Positions 50,455 through 58,687 of a DNA stretch of 64,000 nt are shown here, one piece after another. The notes below the pieces were generated by a model. The model had not been told where the DNA came from. It made no database searches and saw nothing but the letters and a program-made list of their open reading frames with translations. Within the stretch, counting starts at the first letter, position 1; each line of letters starts with the position of its first letter. Where the stretch lies: positions 49,659 to 113,658 of the forward strand of contig DGWK01000032.1 in the NCBI GenBank assembly GCA_002395235.1, read 5' to 3'. The position numbers and the translations under genes were made by a program. The stretch is from Lachnospiraceae bacterium UBA4260. GTDB lineage: Bacteria; Bacillota; Clostridia; Lachnospirales; Lachnospiraceae.

Positions 50455-52050
50455 TTATCTTCTCTCGGATCGATACTTGGACGGCGACACGCCGAAACTC
50501 TTCTTAAACACGTAGCTGAAGTAAGCCGGGTCCGCGTACCCGACCTGCGCGGCGATCACATAGGTCTTGTCGTCCCCTTCGACCAGTCTCTGCACCGCCT
50601 GCTCCATGCGGTAATCGGTCAAAAAAGCGATGAAAGTCTTGCCCGTCTCTTTTTTGAACGTGGTGGAGAAATACGCGGCACTCACGCCCAGAATTCCGCA
50701 GATCTTGTCGATCGTCAGATCCTGGTCCCCGTAATTGTCGCGGACATAGTCGATGGCCTTGCCGACGAAAGTCTGCACGCCGCTCTCCCTGCTGATGCGC
50801 AGCTGCTCCCACATGGCCAGCGACACTTTGTACAGCCACTCTCTGAGCTGCCGGCTGTCCATGTTCGTCACGTTTCGGAACAGGCTCTCGTCCTCTCCGA
50901 AGATGGGCTCCGGCTCGATCCGGTTGCTGACCGCGAACCGATAGAGGGAACTTACGAGTTCCATGATCATAAACCGATGAATGCTCAGGGACACGCCTCC
51001 GGAAGTGAGCTCGTCGACACAGGCGTCCGCTTCCTTTCGGACCGCCTCCTGCGTATTCATTTTGACGGCTTTGAACAGGGCGTGGAGTTTCTTCTGGGTA
51101 TTATCCGCCGCCCTCCCTTCGCCGGGCTCGATCTCGGCGATATTGATCGCCCTTCCGGATCCGTAGATAGACCGGTAAGAGACCGCTTCTCTCGCCCCCT
51201 GATAGGATTCCGGGATCCGGGAGATCTCCGTGCAGGCCTTTCCGATGCCGATCGTCACGACCGCCTGGCTGACATGCCTGGCAAGGCGGCAGAAGCTCTC
51301 CGCCTCATCCGTGATCCGCACCACATCCTCCTGCGTCCTGCAAGGGGCCAGCATAACGATGTTCCCTTCGTGGGGAAACATCTTGGCGTCCCATTTCTCC
51401 GCCAGCCGCTCTCGTGCAAGGCGCCGCACAGACTCCGTCAGAAGCACCGCGCTGATCCCTTCCGGCAGCTGCGTGGTACTTGTGTGGACCACGACCACGG
51501 TGTACATGGGGCTGTCCATCTCGATCTGATAGTCCCGCAGATACCCGGGGATACTGTCCTCCGCAACGTTTCCTTCTACAAGCGTGGAGTAGAAGTTCTC
51601 CTGCAGCAGCGGCAGGCTCTCCATGTAGTAATCGCGAAGCTTCTGGACATTGCGCTTTTCATCCATCTCCCGGTCCAGGGATTCTTTGATCCTCGCAAAG
51701 ATCCGGCGCAGCTCATCTGCGTCCACGGGCTTTAAGATATACTCCTCCACCTCAAGGCGGATCGCCTCCTTGGCGTACTCAAACTCATCGAACCCCGAAA
51801 AGATCAGGATCCGGACCGTCGGATACATGATCTTGAGATTTCTGGCCAGCTCCAGTCCGTCCATATAGGGCATCTTAATATCCGTCAGCACGACGTCCGG
51901 CGCCTCTGCTTCCGCCAGATCAAGGGCCTCGATCCCGTTGTGGGCATAGCCCATTACGCGAAAACCGATCCCCTCCCAATCGACTTTCTTAAGCATTGTG
52001 CGGATGACATCTTCCTCGTCGTCCACCAAAAGAACCGAGTATAAACTCAT
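50455..52050 (-). CDS. Response regulator with AraC-type DNA-binding domain, YesN-like
   Basis: About 531 residues from ATG at 52050. The receiver domain is SVLLVDDEEDVIRTMLKKVDW (about 4-24) with phospho-acceptor Asp in VVLTDIKMPYMDGLEL (about 55) and FSGFDEFEYAKEAIRL (about 84). A long central region (about 150-420) may be a signalling linker. The C-terminal AraC HTH pair is IDYVRDNYGDQDLTIDKICGILGVSAAYFSTTFKKETG and AAQVGYADPAYFSYVFKKSFGVSPSKYR. It is encoded upstream of the kinase and the two binding proteins, and likely controls this operon and mgl. The GAGGG ribosome site is weak. Confidence 0.93.
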   Translation of the reverse strand: MSLYSVLLVDDEEDVIRTMLKKVDWEGIGFRVMGYAHNGIEALDLAEAEAPDVVLTDIKMPYMDGLELARNLKIMYPTVRILIFSGFDEFEYAKEAIRLEVEEYILKPVDADELRRIFARIKESLDREMDEKRNVQKLRDYYMESLPLLQENFYSTLVEGNVAEDSIPGYLRDYQIEMDSPMYTVVVVHTSTTQLPEGISAVLLTESVRRLARERLAEKWDAKMFPHEGNIVMLAPCRTQEDVVRITDEAESFCRLARHVSQAVVTIGIGKACTEISRIPESYQGAREAVSYRSIYGSGRAINIAEIEPGEGRAADNTQKKLHALFKAVKMNTQEAVRKEADACVDELTSGGVSLSIHRFMIMELVSSLYRFAVSNRIEPEPIFGEDESLFRNVTNMDSRQLREWLYKVSLAMWEQLRISRESGVQTFVGKAIDYVRDNYGDQDLTIDKICGILGVSAAYFSTTFKKETGKTFIAFLTDYRMEQAVQRLVEGDDKTYVIAAQVGYADPAYFSYVFKKSFGVSPSKYRSERR

Positions 52051-52066
52051 TGTGCCGTCCCTCATC

Positions 52067-52378
52067 TCACTCGTACTTGTCCTCGAGCTTCTTCCATAAC
52101 ACAAACAGGACCACGACCCACACAACGATCTGCACGAGAGCCGCGACCGCGTTGATCGACTCCAGGACTCCCATCAGAAAAGTGCCCACCGCGAAAAATA
52201 TGAGCAGCCTTCCCGCGTCTCTGCAGTATCCCTCTTTGTCCTTGGGCTCCGGTTTTCCTTTCCCTCTGATGGCCTTTATATCCTTCAGAACCATTACCCT
52301 GTAGGCAAAATAGAGCGCCACCAGCCCGATCAGCGTGGGAATGCCCGCAAAATGTAAGAACTGTTCCAGCATATTCAA
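52067..52378 (-). CDS. Small membrane protein of the sensor operon
   Basis: The 103-residue protein has three hydrophobic segments: about 11-31, 57-73 and 77-95, with a basic loop (DIKAIRGKGKPEPKDKEG) between the first two. It lies 16 bases upstream of the response-regulator gene and in the same direction, so it is the first gene of that transcript. No family is recognised. It could assist the kinase or be a small regulator of the membrane receptor; this is inferred only from position. Confidence 0.65.
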   Translation of the reverse strand: MNMLEQFLHFAGIPTLIGLVALYFAYRVMVLKDIKAIRGKGKPEPKDKEGYCRDAGRLLIFFAVGTFLMGVLESINAVAALVQIVVWVVVLFVLWKKLEDKYE

Positions 52379-52440
52379 TCCTTTCCGTTCCGAATATTTC
52401 CGTATTCTGTGCGCTGTGCCCGCATGCGGGCCTTAAACAG

Positions 52441-52509
52441 TAAAAGCGAGGGACGGCATCCCGTGCCGTACAGGATTCCTGTAATCACGTGATGCCAGTC
52501 ACTCGCTTT
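52441..52509 (-). terminator. Terminator hairpin after mglC
   Basis: On the minus strand AAAGCGAG...CTCGCTTTTAC forms a long stem with inner pairings (GGCATC/GATGCC). It lies between mglC and the sensor operon, so the two are likely separate transcripts or read through weakly. Confidence 0.65.
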
Positions 52510-52576
52510 GATGTTACTGCACCTCTGCCGCCATTTCAATGCTCACAGAGCGGGCGGCCTGTATTTTGAAATTTAC

Positions 52577-52636
52577 TTCGAAGATTGCCTCGAGAATAAC
52601 TTCGAGAATAACTTCGAGAATTATTTCGAGAATTAC
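52577..52636 (-). repeat. 12-bp tandem repeat at the end of mglC
   Basis: Five 12-bp units of the type TTCGAGAATAAC run from 52577 to 52636 on the plus strand. The last unit contains the mglC stop codon. The minus strand stays open through the array, giving ILEV-type repeats in another frame. Confidence 0.85.
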
Positions 52637-53619
52637 TTCTTTGCGACGTACTTTCTGATATCCAGAGAGATCGCGATGTAGATGATGATACCGAGGGCGA
52701 TCCACTGTGCGTTTGCGTTGACGCCCAGGAACTGCAGCGCTGCCTTCAGGAATTCGAAGACCGCAACACCGATGACGGCGGAAGAAACTTTACCGCGGCC
52801 GCCGGTGACGGAGACGCCGCCGATCGTACAAGCTGCGATCGCTTCCATCTCGTAGCCGAGGCCCAGGTTAACGGATGCACCGCCGGACTTGGCGCCCAGC
52901 ATGAAGCCTGCAAGGCCATAGAAGGCAGCTGCCTTCGCATAGATCATGACCATTGTCAGTTTGACCGGAACACCGGCAACTTCCGCTGCCTGCGGGTTTG
53001 CGCCGATAGCGTACATATATTTTCCGTGACGGGTCATGTTGAAGATGAACCATGAAATAGCTCCGATCAGAATTGCGATCCATACCAGGTAGGGGATCAT
53101 GAGGAATCTGCCGGAAGCAAGATTTGTGTACTCGGTAACATAGCCGCCCAGAGGAGTCGCATTGGTTACGATCAGGTTAAGACCGTAGACGATCTCCATC
53201 ATTGCCAGTGTGGAAATGAAGGGAGGCACGCTCAGGAACGCGATGAAAGAGCCTGTCACTGCACCGAAAGCGGCACACACTACCATGACGATGATGGCAG
53301 CGAGGAAAACGTTCATAGGCTTTCCGCCTTGGATAAAACGTCCAGAATAATCAGCCTTCTGCAGAAGAATACCTGCAAGGCAGCCGCCCAGACCGATAAT
53401 ACGACCTGCGGACAGATCGCACCCTGCGGTGATAACGCAGCCGGCGATGCCGAGCGCGATGACCAGACGTGCGGACATGTTCAGGAGCAGGTTCAGCAGG
53501 TTGGACGGGGACAGGAAGTTGGGCGATTTGATCCCTGTAAATGCAACCAGGATAATGATGATAAGGATAACGCCGTAGTTGATCAGGAAATCCTTTATAT
53601 TAAAAGCTTTTTTGTTCAT
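52633..53619 (-). CDS. mglC: Galactose/methyl-galactoside ABC transporter permease
   Basis: About 328 residues from ATG at 53619 (CGGAGGATTCTA before it). Nine to ten membrane helices are present, with MglC signatures GCDLSAGRIIGLGGCLAG, FIAFLSVPPFISTLAMMEIVYGLNLIVTNATPL, YAIGANPQAAEVAGVPV and IAACTIGGVSVTGGRGKV. It forms the membrane channel with the MglA ATPase and receives sugar from MglB. It is the last gene of the mglBAC operon, 67 bases after mglA. Confidence 0.95.
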   Translation of the reverse strand: MNKKAFNIKDFLINYGVILIIIILVAFTGIKSPNFLSPSNLLNLLLNMSARLVIALGIAGCVITAGCDLSAGRIIGLGGCLAGILLQKADYSGRFIQGGKPMNVFLAAIIVMVVCAAFGAVTGSFIAFLSVPPFISTLAMMEIVYGLNLIVTNATPLGGYVTEYTNLASGRFLMIPYLVWIAILIGAISWFIFNMTRHGKYMYAIGANPQAAEVAGVPVKLTMVMIYAKAAAFYGLAGFMLGAKSGGASVNLGLGYEMEAIAACTIGGVSVTGGRGKVSSAVIGVAVFEFLKAALQFLGVNANAQWIALGIIIYIAISLDIRKYVAKK

Positions 53620-53686
53620 TAGAATCCTCCGTTTCAAAGAGCATCTGTGTCAATGCTTTGACCATAGTAACAGACTATAGTGCCGA

Positions 53687-55195
53687 TCAGAACATGGTCG
53701 CGTAACTCATGACCTTCTCCTGAGTCATTTCTGCAGGATCGGTGATCTCGCCGCGGATGTGGCCGTTGCACATGACATAGATCCTGTCGGACATACCGAG
53801 CAGTTCTGCCATTTCTGAGGAGATCATGATGATCGCTTTGCCCTGCTTCTGCAGTTCAACCATGATCTCATAGATCTCGTGCTTGGCGCCGACGTCGATG
53901 CCTCGGGTAGGTTCGTCCATGATCAGGACATCCGGGTCATTGGCGAGCCATCTTGCGATGATGACCTTCTGCTGGTTACCACCGGAAAGGTTTGCGATGT
54001 GTTCCTGCGCATTAGGCGTCTTGATGGACAGCTTCTTAATGCTCTCGTCCACGATCTTGTCGATCGTAGGATGATCCAGAACAAAACCTGCTTTCAGGTG
54101 CTTGTCATAAATGGAAATGCCTGTGTTGTCCTTGATGGACAGGCAGCCCAGAATACCATTACCACGTCTGTCTTCTGTGATCAGTCCGATGCCGGCGTTC
54201 ATTGCCTTGCGGGGAGTCTTGGTATCCACCTTATTGCCATGGACATAGATCTCTCCGGACTGGATTCCGCGCATACCGAAGATTGCTTCCATCAGTTCTG
54301 TTCTCTGCGCGCCGACAAGGCCGCCGAATCCGACGATCTCGCCCTTGCGGATCTTGAAAGAGCAGTCCTGGAAAGATTTCTCGTGGATCGAGCAGACGTT
54401 CTTTGCCTCCAGAATCACATCCCCGGGTGTGCAGGGATGCGGAGGATATACATTGGTCAGTTCGCGGCCGACCATTTTCGCAATGATCTGGTCCGTTGTC
54501 ATTTCCGCTGCCGGCCATGTGCCGACATACGTGCCGTCGCGCATGATGGTGATGTCATCGGAGATCCTCTTGATCTCATCCATCTTGTGCGAAATATAGA
54601 TCATAGCAACGCCCTTATCACGAAGGTCATTCATGATACGGAACAGTACTTCAACTTCTTTGTCAGAAAGGGAGGACGTAGGTTCGTCGAAGATGATGAC
54701 CTTCGCCTCGTGGGAAACTGCCTTTGCAATTTCGATGGACTGCATCTGGCCGATAGAAAGATCGGAAAGCGGTGCCTTGGGATCAAAATCCATACCTACT
54801 TCTTTGAGCCAGTAAGCAGTGTCTTCATACATCTTCTTGTGGTCGATGACCTTAAGAGGACCGTAATTGTGGGTAGGGAATCTGCCGAGATACATATTCT
54901 CAGCAACACTTCTGGGGAGTACGGGCTGAAGTTCCTGATGCACCATGGCAATACCCATCTTCATGGCTTCATCGGGATTGTTGATGTTGACCTTCTCGCC
55001 GTTTATATAGACTTCTCCGGCATCCATTTTATAAATACCGAACAAGCACTTCATTAACGTAGATTTACCTGCGCCGTTTTCCCCCATCAGTGCATGGACA
55101 GTACCCGGGCGGACCGAAAGGGAAACATTATCCAGAGCCTTAACGCCGGGGAAAGACTTGGATACACCTTTCAATTCAAGATAATATTCTGCCAT
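53687..55195 (-). CDS. mglA: Galactose/methyl-galactoside ABC transporter ATPase (double domain)
   Basis: The 502-residue protein has two ABC modules. Module 1: Walker A GENGAGKST (about 35-43), the Q-loop MVHQELQPV, LSIGQMQSIEIAKAVS, and IIFDEPTSSL. Module 2: FGGLVGAQRTEL (degenerate Walker A), LITEDRRGNGILGCLSI, NLSGGNQQKVIIARWL, and LIMDEPTRGIDVGAKHEIYEIM. This asymmetry is normal for carbohydrate-uptake (CUT2) ATPases. It drives transport through MglC. It lies between the binding protein and permease genes. Confidence 0.96.
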   Translation of the reverse strand: MAEYYLELKGVSKSFPGVKALDNVSLSVRPGTVHALMGENGAGKSTLMKCLFGIYKMDAGEVYINGEKVNINNPDEAMKMGIAMVHQELQPVLPRSVAENMYLGRFPTHNYGPLKVIDHKKMYEDTAYWLKEVGMDFDPKAPLSDLSIGQMQSIEIAKAVSHEAKVIIFDEPTSSLSDKEVEVLFRIMNDLRDKGVAMIYISHKMDEIKRISDDITIMRDGTYVGTWPAAEMTTDQIIAKMVGRELTNVYPPHPCTPGDVILEAKNVCSIHEKSFQDCSFKIRKGEIVGFGGLVGAQRTELMEAIFGMRGIQSGEIYVHGNKVDTKTPRKAMNAGIGLITEDRRGNGILGCLSIKDNTGISIYDKHLKAGFVLDHPTIDKIVDESIKKLSIKTPNAQEHIANLSGGNQQKVIIARWLANDPDVLIMDEPTRGIDVGAKHEIYEIMVELQKQGKAIIMISSEMAELLGMSDRIYVMCNGHIRGEITDPAEMTQEKVMSYATMF

Positions 55196-55266
55196 GCTAA
55201 TCTCCTTTTTTGTATTCCCGTCAATTCACATCGGAATGTACAGGATGCTTGTTTTCGCTAAAGAGA

Positions 55267-55295
55267 GACAGGTGCGGCGGCACGCCGCACCTGTC
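55267..55295. terminator. Hairpin in the mglB-mglA gap
   Basis: A 13-bp perfect stem, GACAGGTGCGGCG with CGCCGCACCTGTC, has a 3-base loop. On the minus strand it is followed by TCTCTTTAG. It probably stops part of transcription or protects the mglB message, giving more MglB than MglA/C. Confidence 0.75.
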
Positions 55296-55332
55296 AATTC
55301 AGACTGTGAACAAACTGTTCAAATTGCTTTAA

Positions 55333-56466
55333 TTACTTCAGAGAATCAAGGATCTCCTGAGCGTTATCCTTTGTGACCTTCTTGTAGTCGCACTGGATGT
55401 TGTGCTCGTTGCCAGCGCCTGTGATGTAGTTGATCGCTGCATCAGCTGCGTTGTGGGACTGTGCGAAGTGATCGTTGAAGACTGTGCCGGTGATGTCGCC
55501 GGAGATAACATACTCAACAACCTCAGTCAGAGCGTCAACGCCTACCAGATAGATGTCTGTGCCAACCTTGCGGCCTGCGGACTGGATGGACTGCAGAGCG
55601 CCAAGTGCCATAGCGTCGTTGTTGCAGAATACAACTTCGATGTCGTTGCCGTACTGGGACAGGGAGTTAGCTACGAGCTCAGCGCCCTTAACCTGATCCC
55701 ACATACCAACCTGCTCATCAAGCTTGTTAACTTCGAAGCCTGCGTCTGTCAGAGCCTTGATGGAGAACTCTGTACGATACTGAGCGTCAACGTTCTCGGG
55801 ATCGCCCTTGATCATGATGTAGTCGATCTTGCCGTTCTTGTTGAAGTCAACAGCGTCAAGGCCGAGGTCAGCGATGATCTCGCCCTGGTATGTGCCGGAC
55901 TGACGAGCGTCGCATCCAACGTAGCAGACGTTCCAGTTGTTGTCTGCCCATCTCTGCTGCTCATCTGCAGCGGGCTCACGGTTGATGTAAACCAGCGGGA
56001 TGTTCGCAGCTACGACCTTGTCGGTAACTGTGGAAGCGGAAGAAGAGTTAACCAGATTGATGATCAGGACATCAACGCCGTCAGCGATGAAGCTGTCGAT
56101 CTGGCCGGACTGTGTAGCCTGATCGTTCGCGCCGTCAACGATGGTGATGTTCTCTTTTGCGAAGCCCTTCTCGATGAGATACTTCTCGAGCTCTGTTCTG
56201 AACAGGGTCATGAAGTTATCGGAGAACTGATAGATGCAGACGCCGACTTTCTTTGTGGAAAGATCGCCGTCGGTTGCTGCTGCAGCCTCACCTGCCGCAT
56301 CAGCTGCGGGCTCTGCTGCGGGCTCAGCTGCTTCTTCAGCAGCGGGCTCAGCCGCTTCCTGTGCTGCAGGCTCGGAAGAGCTTGCGCCTGTGCTTCCGCC
56401 GCAAGCTACCAGCATGGAAGCTGCAAGGACGGTCGCTGTCATAATAGCAATAACTTTCTTAAACAT
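55333..56466 (-). CDS. mglB: Galactose/glucose-binding lipoprotein
   Basis: About 377 residues from ATG at 56466 (AGGAGG six bases before). The signal ends in the lipobox LVACGG. An Ala/Glu/Pro linker (about 28-68) precedes the binding domain: VGVCIYQFSDNFMTLFRTEL, the EF-hand-like calcium loop DFNKNGKIDYIMI (about 205-217), and VVFCNNDAMALGALQSI. These are MglB features. It catches galactose or glucose outside the membrane and passes it to MglC. The promoter at 56531-56559 supports the internal start. Confidence 0.95.
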   Translation of the reverse strand: MFKKVIAIMTATVLAASMLVACGGSTGASSSEPAAQEAAEPAAEEAAEPAAEPAADAAGEAAAATDGDLSTKKVGVCIYQFSDNFMTLFRTELEKYLIEKGFAKENITIVDGANDQATQSGQIDSFIADGVDVLIINLVNSSSASTVTDKVVAANIPLVYINREPAADEQQRWADNNWNVCYVGCDARQSGTYQGEIIADLGLDAVDFNKNGKIDYIMIKGDPENVDAQYRTEFSIKALTDAGFEVNKLDEQVGMWDQVKGAELVANSLSQYGNDIEVVFCNNDAMALGALQSIQSAGRKVGTDIYLVGVDALTEVVEYVISGDITGTVFNDHFAQSHNAADAAINYITGAGNEHNIQCDYKKVTKDNAQEILDSLK

Positions 56467-56530
56467 ATTCATCCTCCTGCGAATAATGTTAAAGGTTTCG
56501 CGCGGTGACTCCGCGCCTGTTACAATAAGC

Positions 56531-56559
56531 ATTATAGGAAGGATAGTTTTTTCATAACA
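56531..56559 (-). promoter_or_regulatory. Promoter of mglBAC
   Basis: On the minus strand TGTTAT, 17 bases, then a consensus TATAAT, about 65 bases before the ATG at 56466. A YesN-like regulator could bind upstream; the site is not recognised. Confidence 0.6.
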
Positions 56560-56602
56560 TTGAATATACTTTGGTGTTGTTTGAAAATTCTATACACTTC
56601 TA

Positions 56603-56644
56603 TAAAAAAGATTCCGAACAGCCTCAGCCGCTCGGAATCTTTTT
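56603..56644 (-). terminator. Terminator of the smsC-smsB operon
   Basis: AAAAAGATTCCGA with TCGGAATCTTTTT around a 14-base loop, with T-runs on both strands. Confidence 0.9.
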
Positions 56645-56659
56645 CATTATTCTTCCGTG

Positions 56660-57592
56660 TTATTTCAAAAATCCGTTGACGATCTGCTCCTCGGCTTCCG
56701 CCTCGGTCAGGCCCAGCGTCATGAGCTTGATCAGCTGATCGCCCGCAATCTTGCCGATAGCCGCCTCGTGGATCAGCGCGGAGTCCGTGCAGTTGGCTTC
56801 CAGCTGCGGGACCGCCAGGATCCTTCCCTCATCCATGATGATGGAGTCGCACTCCGTGTGCCCGCTGCAGGCTGCGTTGCCGTTTACGCGAAGATCCAGT
56901 TTCTGGTAGGACTTGTCCCTGGCCACAGACCGGGATACGATGTCCGCGCTGGATCCGTCGCCGTCCAGGTCGACCAGATAAGCGCTTGCGGCGTACTGCT
57001 CGCCGTGGGTCATCAGTCTCTCCTTGACGACAAGGCTCGCGCCGGCCGCTACTTTGGCAACCGTGCTTCTGTCCGTGGAGTCGACGCCCTTGATCTGAAC
57101 CATCTCCATCTCCACGTGACTGCCCTCTTCCATGTAGACTTCCGTCACCGGATTGAGAATCCTCTTGCCGGTGCCGTCGCCTTCCCCGTAGTGCTTCTCG
57201 ACGTACTTGACATTGGAGTTCTTTCCCACATAGAAGCGGTGGATGCCGTCATGCTCGGAGTCCATGCCGCCGCAGTTGCTGATGCCGCAGCCGGCGACGA
57301 TGACTACGTCGCAGTCCTCGCCCACATAGAAGTCGTTGTAAACGACATCGTGCAGGCCGCTCTTGCTCATGATGACGGGAATGTGCACGCTCTCGTTCTT
57401 CGTGCCGGGCTTGATGTGGATATCAATGCCGCTTCCGTCCTCCTTGGAGACGATCTCGATGTTGGCGGAACTGGCGCGCCCGGCCAGCTGTCCGTCGCTT
57501 CGGATATTGAAGGCTCCCTCCGGAACCGTGTGCAGACCGGCCACTTCCATGAGGATCCTCTTCTGAATCTCGTCCATTTTCTTAAATTCCAT
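56660..57592 (-). CDS. SufB/SufD-family Fe-S scaffold protein, minimal SMS type
   Basis: The 310-residue protein has the SufB/D beta-helix core. Examples are VYNDFYVGEDCDVVIVAGCGISNCGG (about 90-115), HRFYVGKNSNVKYVEKHYGEG, and the end YQKLDLRVNGNAACSGHTECDSIIMDEGRILAVPQLEANCTDSALIHEAAIGKI. It is far shorter than SufB (about 465). It matches the ancestral SmsB described in archaea and clostridia as partner of SmsC. It assembles Fe-S clusters in the cytoplasm. The start overlaps the smsC stop by one base. No desulfurase or SufU gene is adjacent. Confidence 0.93.
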   Translation of the reverse strand: MEFKKMDEIQKRILMEVAGLHTVPEGAFNIRSDGQLAGRASSANIEIVSKEDGSGIDIHIKPGTKNESVHIPVIMSKSGLHDVVYNDFYVGEDCDVVIVAGCGISNCGGMDSEHDGIHRFYVGKNSNVKYVEKHYGEGDGTGKRILNPVTEVYMEEGSHVEMEMVQIKGVDSTDRSTVAKVAAGASLVVKERLMTHGEQYAASAYLVDLDGDGSSADIVSRSVARDKSYQKLDLRVNGNAACSGHTECDSIIMDEGRILAVPQLEANCTDSALIHEAAIGKIAGDQLIKLMTLGLTEAEAEEQIVNGFLK

Positions 57593-58410
57593 CAGATTTC
57601 TCCTCCTTTCGCCTGACTTTTGGGAATGGGATTGCCATTCTCATCCGTGGGAACCTGCGGCACTGCGGCGGGCTTTCCGCCCAGCGGTACACAGACGCCC
57701 ACTGCGGAAGTCGTTCCGATCAGGGACGGCAGGATCTCCTCGCGCGGTCCCATGCGGTCGATCTTTCCGTCCGCGACAACGATGATCTCGTCCGCGATCT
57801 CCAGGATCCTCTCCTGGTGGGATATGATCAAAATAGAGCTGTCCTTGATGGAATCTCTCATCTGCTCGAAGACCTCGATCAGGTTCTGGAAGCTCCACAG
57901 GTCGATGCCGGCCTCCGGTTCGTCAAAGACGGAGAGCTTGGTGCCGCGGGCAAGGACCGTCGCGATCTCAATTCTCTTGAGCTCGCCGCCGGAAAGGCTC
58001 GCGTTCACTTCGCGCATGATGTAATCCTTGGCGCACAGTCCGACCCTGGACAGATACTGGCAGGCCTCGGCGACCGTCACTCTGGTGCCTTTGCCGGAGG
58101 CAAGGCGCAGAAGGTCCAGGACCTGGATGCCCTTGAAGCGGACAGGCTGCTGCATGGCATAGGAAATGCCCATGCGCGCGCGGTCTGTGATGGACTTGTC
58201 TGTGATATCTACGCCGTCGAGCAGGATCCTGCCCTCGGTAGGTTTCTCAATGCCGGCGATCAGTCTCGCCAGTGTGGATTTGCCGCCGCCGTTGGGGCCG
58301 GTGACGACAACGAACTTATTGTCCGGAATCGTGAAACTGACGTCGCGGATGATGCCGATGTCTTCTGTCCCTTCCCGGACGTCAAAACGAATATTTTTCA
58401 GTTCCAGCAT
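57592..58410 (-). CDS. SufC/SmsC-type ABC ATPase for Fe-S cluster assembly
   Basis: The 272-residue ABC ATPase has Walker A GPNGGGKSTL (about 39-48), a SufC-type Q-loop region SYAMQQPVRFKGIQVLDLLRLA, signature LSGGELKRIEIA, and Walker B LSVFDEPEAGIDLWSF (Asp-Glu, with the SufC-like EAGID). A C-terminal tail of about 35 residues with Pro is extra. It energises the scaffold SmsB. GAAGGAG lies 7-8 bases before the ATG. A promoter is predicted about 135 bases upstream, leaving a long leader. Confidence 0.95.
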   Translation of the reverse strand: MLELKNIRFDVREGTEDIGIIRDVSFTIPDNKFVVVTGPNGGGKSTLARLIAGIEKPTEGRILLDGVDITDKSITDRARMGISYAMQQPVRFKGIQVLDLLRLASGKGTRVTVAEACQYLSRVGLCAKDYIMREVNASLSGGELKRIEIATVLARGTKLSVFDEPEAGIDLWSFQNLIEVFEQMRDSIKDSSILIISHQERILEIADEIIVVADGKIDRMGPREEILPSLIGTTSAVGVCVPLGGKPAAVPQVPTDENGNPIPKSQAKGGEI

Positions 58411-58545
58411 TCTATGGTCTCCTTCGCTGCATGTCTACTGTTAGTTATGATATATTGTTACGTCATTTTGCTGCGGCACCATGCCTTCCGGCCGATCCGC
58501 GGATTCCCGCTGATCCCCGGCGCACAGTCTTCAGCCGCACCTTCA
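58411..58545 (-). other. Long untranslated leader of the smsC-smsB operon
   Basis: About 130 bases lie between the predicted promoter and the smsC start. No clear terminator-like hairpin or known riboswitch was recognised. An iron- or Fe-S-dependent repressor site could lie here but is not identified. Confidence 0.4.
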
Positions 58546-58575
58546 AGTATAGGCAACGCGCCGCTAGTTTGTAAA
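58546..58575 (-). promoter_or_regulatory. Predicted promoter of smsC-smsB
   Basis: On the minus strand TTTACA, 18 bases, TATACT. Confidence 0.5.
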
Positions 58576-58687
58576 TCCTAACTTTGACAATTGTCCACCT
58601 TGTGCCTTTACGGGCTCTAAAACACGGCGTTTTGCTGTGCGCAGGCCCCTCGGTCTTTGATTCGGCAGGGCCGCTGCGCCCGGTTTT

